This document shows positions 1 to 7,690 of a stretch of 48,308 nucleotides of DNA, one piece after another (within the stretch, counting starts at the first letter, position 1; each line of letters starts with the position of its first letter). Source of the stretch: DAOUBF01 sp034432795 (lineage in GTDB: Bacteria > Chloroflexota > Anaerolineae > DSLN01); NCBI GenBank assembly GCA_034432795.1, contig DAOUBF010000017.1, positions 1 to 48,308 of the forward strand. Direction: 5' to 3'. The notes beneath the pieces are model-generated. The model did no database searches. It was given only the letters and a program-made list of their open reading frames with translations, and was not told the DNA's origin. The translations under genes were made by a program, and so were the position numbers.

Positions 1-1768
<1,768 letters not shown>

Positions 1769-1806
1769 CGTTATCTTTCCCTCCTCACACTCAGGATGTA
1801 TGGTGG

Positions 1807-1968
1807 TTATTTCTGGCTCGCTAGGTAGTTGAGCAGCAAGGCGGCAATCGCGCCCGGCACCCAACCTGCTAAGGTCAAGGCGAACACCACCAAAACTGTC
1901 CCACAGCCCCGGTCAAGCACGGACAGGGGTGGGAAGATGATACACAAAATCGCACGCCCTAATGACAT
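1807..1968 (-). CDS. YqaE/Pmp3-family small membrane protein
   Basis: A 53-residue protein with two hydrophobic segments (about residues 5-18 and 24-48). The first carries IIFPPLSVLDRGCG and the second ends TLAGWVPGAIAALLLNYL. This is the layout of the YqaE/Pmp3 (UPF0057) proteolipid family, which has a Pro-Pro turn, a G-x-G region and a GxxPGxIxAL motif. Family members are linked to membrane potential and to salt or cold stress in yeast and plants; the bacterial role is poorly known. ATG 1968 is preceded by GAGAGGGG. It lies 38 bp upstream of ppdK on the same strand and could be co-transcribed with it. Confidence 0.85.
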   Translation of the reverse strand: MSLGRAILCIIFPPLSVLDRGCGTVLVVFALTLAGWVPGAIAALLLNYLASQK

Positions 1969-1998
1969 GATCGGACGCCCCTCTCATGGGTATGACAG

Positions 1999-2030
1999 CC
2001 GGGCCGGTCGTGCAGGCGACAGCGGCCCGG
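1999..2030 (-). other. Inverted repeat upstream of the YqaE-like gene
   Basis: CCGGGCCG (1999-2006) and CGGCCCGG (2023-2030) are perfect complements, with GTCG/CGAC able to extend the stem inside. It sits 30 bp upstream of the YqaE-like start. It could be a leader hairpin or a terminator remnant; no U-run follows on the minus strand. Confidence 0.4.
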
Positions 2031-2064
2031 TAATTATTTATTCTACACCAATTCGCGGGATACG

Positions 2065-2091
2065 AAAAGCCGACAGCATAACGCTGTCGGC
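2065..2091 (-). terminator. Intrinsic terminator of the suf operon
   Basis: GCCGACAGC (2069-2077) and GCTGTCGGC (2083-2091) form a perfect 9-bp stem with loop ATAAC. On the minus strand the stem is followed by TTTT (2068-2065). It lies 44 bp past the Rieske gene stop, so it ends the suf operon transcript. Confidence 0.85.
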
Positions 2092-2134
2092 CAGGCAGCG
2101 CGGCCATAGGGCCACTATCGTCGTATGACCGACA

Positions 2135-2446
2135 TCAGGGGCGTGCGACGTAAATCCCGTCCTCCTCCACCTTCACTTGATACACCGGGATGGGCACGAT
2201 GGCCGGGAAGGAGAGCACTGCGCCGGTGCGGATGTCAAAGCGGGCACCGTGCCGGGGGCATTCAATGGCATACCCATCCAGAACGCCCTCGGCCACCGGC
2301 CCATCGTCATGTGTGCATACGTCGGCGATGGCATAGTACTGCCCATCCACGTTGAACAGCGCTGCCGGTTCACCGTCAATCTCAAAAAACTTGCGCTCTC
2401 CTGGGCCGATCTCGCCGATCTCGGCAACCTTGGTCCACTCCGTCAT
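2135..2446 (-). CDS. Rieske-type [2Fe-2S] ferredoxin
   Basis: A 103-residue soluble Rieske domain protein. The cluster ligands are visible as CTHDDG (box 1, residues about 43-48) and CPRHGARFD (box 2, about 63-71), with the domain filling the whole protein as in dioxygenase ferredoxin components and NirD-like proteins. It has no signal peptide or membrane anchor, so it is cytoplasmic. It is the last gene of the suf operon, 10 bp after sufU. Rieske ferredoxins are recurrent companions of suf genes in several phyla; an electron-donor role in cluster assembly is an inference from position only. Confidence 0.92.
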   Translation of the reverse strand: MTEWTKVAEIGEIGPGERKFFEIDGEPAALFNVDGQYYAIADVCTHDDGPVAEGVLDGYAIECPRHGARFDIRTGAVLSFPAIVPIPVYQVKVEEDGIYVARP

Positions 2447-2455
2447 TGCTCCGAT

Positions 2456-2848
2456 CTATTCCTCCTCTCCGGGCCAGGCGGTCAACCCATATGCGCCGGC
2501 CTTAAGTACTTTCAGCGCCAGGAGGGCACACTTCAGCCGCGCCGGGCTTAAGGGGATACCCAGCAGGTCCAGCAGGTCCTGCTTGTCAAAGTGCCGCAGT
2601 TCCTCCAGCGTCTTCCCCTTGATCTCGTCGGTCAGCATAGAGGCGGACGCCTGGCTGATGGCGCAGCCCTTGCCGCTGAAGCGCACCTCGCTGACGCGGT
2701 TTTGGTTGTCTAGACGAATGTCTATGCGAATCCGGTCACCACACAGCGGATTGTCATCCTCATAGGAAATATCCGCCGGTTCAAGCGTGCCGTAGTTATG
2801 GGGGTTTTTATAATGGTCCAGGATCAGTTCGCGGTAAAGATCATCCAT
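2456..2848 (-). CDS. sufU: SufU-type Fe-S assembly protein
   Basis: A 130-residue SufU/IscU-like protein that accepts sulfur from SufS. The three conserved cysteines are in NPLCGDRI (about residue 36), GKGCAISQASASM (about 61) and RLKCALLAL (about 107), with the Asp of CGD also present. The insertion between the second and third Cys marks the SufU type rather than IscU. It is one of two paralogues in the operon; this copy is the nearer match to Bacillus-type SufU. It lies 12 bp downstream of the Uma2-family gene and 10 bp upstream of the Rieske gene. Confidence 0.95.
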   Translation of the reverse strand: MDDLYRELILDHYKNPHNYGTLEPADISYEDDNPLCGDRIRIDIRLDNQNRVSEVRFSGKGCAISQASASMLTDEIKGKTLEELRHFDKQDLLDLLGIPLSPARLKCALLALKVLKAGAYGLTAWPGEEE

Positions 2849-2860
2849 AGCCAGAGAAGG

Positions 2861-3550
2861 TCATGACTCCGCTGGTGTCCCTCCCCGCAGGCGGTCCAGC
2901 TCAGCCCGCAGCCGGGCGATCTCCGCTTCAGCCGCCGCAACAGCGGCCTGCACCTCTTTATATGTGAGCAGGCGTTGCCCTGTGCGGAGATCGTACAGCC
3001 GAAGCCGTCCCCCCTCCACCTGGAGCGCCAATCCAAGCACCTCACTCACCAGCGGATCGGCCTGGATGGGCACATAGCCTTCCGGCATCAGGCGGAAGCC
3101 TTGCAAGGGCGGCGTCAGATATTCATTCAGGGGATCAAACAAGAAATACTCCTTCACGCCCAGGTCGGCATAGATCAGCTTCTTCTCCCCAAGGTCCTCG
3201 CGGCGCGTGGAACGAGAGGTGATCTCAAAGACCACATCCGGCCCTTTGCCCTCCTCCCAGACCTTGTAAACGCGCCTCTGGCCTTTAGGCACACCGAAGA
3301 CCACAAAGACATCCGGTGCGATCCGCTCGTTCGGGTCGCCCTCAACGTAATAAATGAGCAGGTTGCCGCTCACATAGACCTGCGGGTTGTCGCGGAAATG
3401 CCAATCCAGCGCCTGGCGCAGATCGAGCAGTTGCTCAATATGCACATCCGTCTCCGCCACAGGCTTACCGTCCCTCTCCGGATAGGTGATCGCTGGCGCT
3501 GGCCTGGCGTGCGGCTCAGCTTTGATCGCTGTCATGGCAACATCCCTCAC
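2861..3550 (-). CDS. Uma2-family (DUF820) putative nuclease-fold protein
   Basis: A 229-residue member of the Uma2/DUF820 family, a PD-(D/E)XK-like fold abundant in Cyanobacteria and Chloroflexota whose function is not established. Fold-typical motifs are RIAPDVFVVFG (about 76-86), DVVFEITSRSTRRED (about 108-122, giving D..E..S) and GVKEYFLFDPLNEYL (about 132-146). The C-terminal 30 residues (AAVAAAEAEIARLRAELDRL) form a coiled coil, common in this family. Its ATG overlaps the sufS stop by 4 bp (ATGA), so it is translationally coupled inside the suf operon, an unexpected place for it. An alternative start is Met6 (3535). Confidence 0.88.
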   Translation of the reverse strand: MRDVAMTAIKAEPHARPAPAITYPERDGKPVAETDVHIEQLLDLRQALDWHFRDNPQVYVSGNLLIYYVEGDPNERIAPDVFVVFGVPKGQRRVYKVWEEGKGPDVVFEITSRSTRREDLGEKKLIYADLGVKEYFLFDPLNEYLTPPLQGFRLMPEGYVPIQADPLVSEVLGLALQVEGGRLRLYDLRTGQRLLTYKEVQAAVAAAEAEIARLRAELDRLRGGTPAES

Positions 3551-4773
3551 ACCCCGAACAGGTCCATCGCCCGGTACAGGCTGCGGACGAGAAGGTCAAC
3601 CTCCTCCTCTGTATTATACACGTAAAAGCTGGCGCGTGCCGAAGCCACAATCCCCAGCCGGTCGTGGAGTGGCATACAACAGTGGTGCCCGGCGCGGATA
3701 GCGATCCCATCGCGATCCAGCAATTGGGAGATGTCGTGAGGGTGAATGCCCTCCACCGTGAAGGCCACCACGCCGCCCCGTTCGTTGGCCGACGGGCCTA
3801 AAATGCGCAAGCCTTTGATCTCGCCCAATTGTTCCATCGCGTAGCGCACAATCGCCTGCTCGTGCGCGTGCACCTCGGCCATCCCCAGCTTGCTGAGGTA
3901 ATCCACCGCCACACCCAGGCCAATACCCTCGGCAATGGCCGGTGTGCCCGCCTCAAACTTCCAGGGCAGGTCGTTGGGGCGGAACTCGCGCAGATAGACG
4001 CGCTTGATCATATCGCCGCCGCCCAGGAAGGGCGGCATGGCCTCCAACAGCGCCCGCTTGCCATAGAGCACGCCGATGCCGGTCGGGCCGCACATCTTGT
4101 GCCCGGAGAAGGCCAGGAAATCGCAGTCCAGCGCCCGCACGTCCACCGGCAGATGCGGCACACTCTGTGCCCCATCCACCAGCACCACCGCCCCCGCTGC
4201 ATGTGCCCGCGCCACAATCTCGGCAATCGGGTTAATGGTCCCCAGCACGTTGGACATGTGCACGACAGACACCAGCCTGGGCTGAAGCTCCAGCAGGCGG
4301 TCAAACGCAGCCAGGTCCAGGTGACCGTCCTCGGTGATGGGGATAAACTCCAGGCGGACGCCGCGCTCGGCGGCCAGAATCTGCCAGGGCACCAGGTTGG
4401 AGTGGTGCTCCATCTCACTCAGGATAATGACATCGCCTTCCCGCAAATTGGCGCGCGCCCAGCTATGCGCGACCAGATTGATGGCCTCTGTCGTGTTGCG
4501 CGTGAAGATGATCTCGCGAGGGCTGGCCGCATTGATGAAGGCACGCACGCGCTCACGCGCGCCCTCGTAAGCCGCCGTCGCCGCCTCCGCCAGCTTGTGG
4601 ATGCCACGATGGATGTTGGCGTTGTAAGTGCGGTAATACTCATCCAGGGCACGAATCACGCATTCGGGCTTTTGCGAGGTGGCGGCGTTATCCAGATACA
4701 CCAGCGGCACATTATCGTGATGCACCTGGTTCAAAATGGGGAAGTCGCGGCGGATAGCGGTTACGTCTAACAT
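3547..4773 (-). CDS. sufS: Cysteine desulfurase SufS
   Basis: A 408-residue class II PLP cysteine desulfurase that releases sulfur from cysteine as a persulfide. The PLP lysine is in AFSGHKMCGPTGIG (about residues 222-235), and the catalytic cysteine is in RAGHHCCMPLHDRLG (about 361-375), where a second Cys follows the catalytic one. YLDNAATSQKP near residue 26 is the usual N-terminal signature. Length fits SufS. No clear Shine-Dalgarno precedes ATG 4773. Flanked by the two SufU paralogues' neighbourhood, so it probably supplies sulfur to both. Confidence 0.97.
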   Translation of the reverse strand: MLDVTAIRRDFPILNQVHHDNVPLVYLDNAATSQKPECVIRALDEYYRTYNANIHRGIHKLAEAATAAYEGARERVRAFINAASPREIIFTRNTTEAINLVAHSWARANLREGDVIILSEMEHHSNLVPWQILAAERGVRLEFIPITEDGHLDLAAFDRLLELQPRLVSVVHMSNVLGTINPIAEIVARAHAAGAVVLVDGAQSVPHLPVDVRALDCDFLAFSGHKMCGPTGIGVLYGKRALLEAMPPFLGGGDMIKRVYLREFRPNDLPWKFEAGTPAIAEGIGLGVAVDYLSKLGMAEVHAHEQAIVRYAMEQLGEIKGLRILGPSANERGGVVAFTVEGIHPHDISQLLDRDGIAIRAGHHCCMPLHDRLGIVASARASFYVYNTEEEVDLLVRSLYRAMDLFGV

Positions 4774-4811
4774 GCTCGCTTTAGCTAAGGAAACTGACAG
4801 AGGATAGCCGG

Positions 4812-4839
4812 GTAGGGGCGAGGCCAGCCTCGCCCCTAC
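4812..4839. repeat. Intergenic hairpin in the suf operon
   Basis: GTAGGGGCGAGGC (4812-4824) and GCCTCGCCCCTAC (4827-4839) are a perfect 13-nt inverted repeat, folding as a 12-bp stem with a CCAG loop. It lies in the 103-bp gap between the sufU-like gene and sufS. A similar unit, GGGGCACGGC/GCCGTGCCCC, is at 19279-19300, so it may be a dispersed REP-like hairpin. It could stabilise or attenuate the operon transcript. The adjacent CTTCGTCCTCCGTC run also recurs elsewhere in the window. Confidence 0.6.
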
Positions 4840-4876
4840 GCCCGGTTCAGTCCTTCGTCCTCCGTCTCCTGTCCTT

Positions 4877-5299
4877 CTAGAAGTTCTCCACTTCTGCCTC
4901 AGCCGCAGAACGCGCCCGTTGACCGGCGCGATATTTCTTCTCTGCGGCTTTCAGTGTGTTGAGCGCCAGGGTGGCACAACGCAGCCGGTTGATCACGATT
5001 TCGCGCCCCAAGGCCTCCACAAAGTCGGCGGCGTTCATCGCCTCCACCTCCGCCAGCGACTTGCCCAGCGCCAACTCGGTGAGCATAGAGGCCGCCGCCT
5101 GGCTGATCGTGCACCCTTCGCCCTCAAAGGTGATCTGGGAGATACGCTCATCCCCGTCCAGCCTGACATAGAGCGTCACAATGTCCCCGCAGCCGGGGTT
5201 GCCGCCCTTCATCACAATGTCCGGTGACGCCAGCGGGCCGCGATTGCGCGGGTTCTCGTAGTGGTCCAGGATGAACTCAAGCTGCTCTTGTCTGTCCAT
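4877..5299 (-). CDS. Second SufU/NifU-like scaffold protein
   Basis: A 140-residue paralogue of the SufU at 2456-2848. It keeps all three cysteine sites: NPGCGDIV (about residue 37), GEGCTISQAAASM (about 62) and RLRCATLAL (about 107). It has a longer, charged C-terminal tail (GQRARSAAEAEVENF). Having two SufU-type proteins in one operon suggests division of labour, for example a sulfur-transfer partner and a carrier or scaffold, but which does what cannot be read from sequence. No ribosome site is visible before ATG 5299; instead a 15-bp hairpin ends 9 nt upstream. Confidence 0.9.
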   Translation of the reverse strand: MDRQEQLEFILDHYENPRNRGPLASPDIVMKGGNPGCGDIVTLYVRLDGDERISQITFEGEGCTISQAAASMLTELALGKSLAEVEAMNAADFVEALGREIVINRLRCATLALNTLKAAEKKYRAGQRARSAAEAEVENF

Positions 5300-5308
5300 C
5301 GCGATTGG

Positions 5309-5342
5309 GTATCACGCATCACGCGCCCGTGATATGTGATAC
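5309..5342 (-). promoter_or_regulatory. Hairpin immediately 5' of the second sufU-like start
   Basis: GTATCACGCATCACG (5309-5323) pairs with CGTGATATGTGATAC (5328-5342) at 13 of 15 positions around a CGCC loop. It lies between the rhodanese stop (5344) and the sufU-like ATG (5299). No U-run follows on the minus strand, so it is more likely a processing, stabilising or translation-control structure than a terminator. The function is unproven. Confidence 0.5.
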
Positions 5343-5343
5343 G

Positions 5344-6198
5344 CTATGGTTTCTCAATCGGCGCACCCACCAGATTGCCCCACTCGGTCCACGAGCCATC
5401 GTAGTTGCGCACACTAGGATACCCCAAAAGATACGTGAGCACAAACCAGGTGTGCGACGAGCGCTCGCCGATGCGGCAGTAGGCGATGATGTTCTGGTCA
5501 GGCGCCAGTCCATGCTCCTGCTCGTAGATCGCCCGCAGTTCCTCCACCGTCTTGAAGGTGCCGTCCGGGTTAACTGCTCGCCCCCAGGGGATGTTTTTCG
5601 CGCCGGGGATGTGCCCGCCGCGCAAGGCCCCTTCCTGGGGATAGTTCTCCATGTGGATCAGTTCACCCGTATACTCGGCAGGCGAGCGCACGTCCACCAG
5701 CGGCTGCCGATTGAGCACGTGCTGCATCACCTGATCGCGGAAGGCGCGGATCTTATAATCTGCCCGCTCAGGCGCCCGGTACGTGGTCGGCGGATAGCTC
5801 GGCACCTCCCTGGTCAGCGGGCGGCCTTCCTCAATCCACTTCTGCCGCCCCCCGTCCATGACCTTGGCATTCGTGTGGCCGAACAGTTGGAACACCCAGA
5901 AGGCATAGCAAGCCCACCAGTTGTTCTTATCCCCATAGAATACCACGGTGGTGTCGTTGCTGATGCCCTTCTCCGACATCAGCCGTTCAAAGTCGGCACG
6001 GCTGAGGTAATCGCGCCGCACGCGGTCATTGAGGTCGCCGACCCAGTCAATCTTGACCGCGCCGGGGATGTGCCCCTGCTCATACAGCAAGACATCCTCA
6101 TCTGACTCCACGATCCGGACCTTGGGATCGTTCAGGTGATCGGCTACCCAGGCCGTGGTGACCACCACTTCTGGATGCGCATACCCCTTCTCGTTCAT
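5344..6198 (-). CDS. Sulfurtransferase with tandem rhodanese domains
   Basis: A 284-residue thiosulfate/3-mercaptopyruvate sulfurtransferase with two rhodanese domains. The N-terminal inactive domain (about 1-145) contains GHIPGAVKIDW and the active C-terminal domain (about 150-284) contains GHIPGAKNIPWG. The catalytic loop YCRIGERSSHTWF (about 239-251) carries the persulfide cysteine in the CRIGERS form common in actinobacterial SseA/CysA enzymes. The start has a strong AAAGGAGGGG site. It sits between sufD and the second sufU-like gene, so it may feed or recycle sulfane sulfur for cluster assembly. Confidence 0.94.
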   Translation of the reverse strand: MNEKGYAHPEVVVTTAWVADHLNDPKVRIVESDEDVLLYEQGHIPGAVKIDWVGDLNDRVRRDYLSRADFERLMSEKGISNDTTVVFYGDKNNWWACYAFWVFQLFGHTNAKVMDGGRQKWIEEGRPLTREVPSYPPTTYRAPERADYKIRAFRDQVMQHVLNRQPLVDVRSPAEYTGELIHMENYPQEGALRGGHIPGAKNIPWGRAVNPDGTFKTVEELRAIYEQEHGLAPDQNIIAYCRIGERSSHTWFVLTYLLGYPSVRNYDGSWTEWGNLVGAPIEKP

Positions 6199-6250
6199 AC
6201 CAGTCCCCTCCTTTGGCCTTCAGGGCGCAGCGCTGCTGCGCCCCTATACC

Positions 6251-7609
6251 CTAGAATCCTAGCTTGCGTGCAATATCACGCCCCAGTCGCTCACGCAAGC
6301 CCTCAAACGGAATGCGGTCCAACACCTCCAGGAAGAACCCCTCTACGATCAGCCGCTCGGCTTCGCGGCGCGTCAGGCCGCGGCTCATCAGGTAGAAAAC
6401 ATGCTCTTCGTCAATCTGGCCGACGGTGGAACCGTGCGTGCAACGCACATCGTCGGCCATGATCTCCAGCCCTGGGATGGAATCGGCCCGCGCGCCTTCA
6501 CTGAGCACCAGGTTGCGGTTCGCCTGATAACCATCTGTCCGTTGCGCGCCCGGTGCGACGCGGATCATGCCCTGCCAGACCGAGCGCGAACGGTCCTTCA
6601 GGGCGCCTTTGAACAGCAGGTCGCTGGTGGTATGGGGCGCGTTGTGGTTCTGCTGCGTGTCGTGGTCCAGGTGCTGATCATCATCGGTGAAGAACAGCCC
6701 GCTCATCCGCGCCGTAGAGCCTTGCCCATCCAGCTCAATTTCCATATACGATTTGGTCAGGCGGCTGCCCATCGCCCCCACGATCCAGTCCAGGGTGGCG
6801 TCGCGCTCCAGCCGTGCCCGTTCGTGGGTGAAGTTGAACATATGCCGCCCCCAACTCTGCAGCGAGACATATTTGAGCTGGGCCGCCGGGCCGATGAACA
6901 ACTCCGTCGCCCCAACATGCAAGCCCTGCACGCCGCTGAGCGTGGGCGAGGCGACCTCATGAACCAGCGTCAGACTGGCCCGCTCGGCCAGGATCACCAG
7001 CGTGTGCGCGAACACACCCGCCCAAGGCTGATCTGCCCAGACCAGGCTATGCAGCGGCAGCGCCACCTCCGCCCCGGTGGGCACATAGATGAATGTCCCC
7101 CCTTGCCAGAACGCGCCGTGCAACGCAGCGAACTTGCCCTGCTCTGGCAGGACCGCACGGGTCATAAAGTATTCGCGCACCAGGTCGCCGTACTCGCGCA
7201 CGGCGGTATCCATGTCCATGAAGATCACGCCCTGCTGCGCCAATTCGGCCTTCAACTCGCGGTAGCCGGGGTCGGAGTTCACCTGGATCAGGAATCCGCC
7301 CTGCTCGGCATCGGCCAGTTCACTGAGATATTCGGCGGGGATCGTCTCCCGCGCCCGGAGGCCATCCGGCCCAGGCACATAGGGCATGATCTCAGCGAAC
7401 TTGAGCGGGCGGATGTCGGTGCGCCTCCAGTCCTCGTCCTTCAACGTGGGCCAGGGCGTGCGCTCAAAGACCTCCCAGGCCGCCAGGCGGCGCTCCAGCA
7501 TCCACGTCGGCTCCCCTTTTCGCGCCGAAATCTCCTCCACCAGGGAGCGCGAAAAGCCCCTGCCATCCAGGGCACGCACTGCAGTTTCTCGTTGAACAAC
7601 CTCAGTCAA
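6251..7609 (-). CDS. sufD: SufD, Fe-S cluster assembly scaffold subunit
   Basis: A SufD subunit of the SufBCD scaffold, about 452 residues. SufB/SufD family blocks are visible: FIYVPTGAEVALPLHSL in the N-terminal half, then DDDQHLDHDTQQNHNAPHTT, GMIRVAPGAQRTDGYQ and the C-terminal RGLTRREAERLIVEGFFLEV. I chose TTG 7609 because AGGAGG lies 6 nt upstream of it. ATG 7630 and ATG 7648 are in frame upstream but lack ribosome sites. It lies 42-82 bp after sufB. Confidence 0.95.
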   Translation of the reverse strand: MTEVVQRETAVRALDGRGFSRSLVEEISARKGEPTWMLERRLAAWEVFERTPWPTLKDEDWRRTDIRPLKFAEIMPYVPGPDGLRARETIPAEYLSELADAEQGGFLIQVNSDPGYRELKAELAQQGVIFMDMDTAVREYGDLVREYFMTRAVLPEQGKFAALHGAFWQGGTFIYVPTGAEVALPLHSLVWADQPWAGVFAHTLVILAERASLTLVHEVASPTLSGVQGLHVGATELFIGPAAQLKYVSLQSWGRHMFNFTHERARLERDATLDWIVGAMGSRLTKSYMEIELDGQGSTARMSGLFFTDDDQHLDHDTQQNHNAPHTTSDLLFKGALKDRSRSVWQGMIRVAPGAQRTDGYQANRNLVLSEGARADSIPGLEIMADDVRCTHGSTVGQIDEEHVFYLMSRGLTRREAERLIVEGFFLEVLDRIPFEGLRERLGRDIARKLGF

Positions 7610-7690
7610 CCTCTCCCTCCTGAATTCCATGAAATGGGGGGCAGACACAACCGCCCCCCAATCGTGTGTTTGGCATCTGACACGGGCGCC

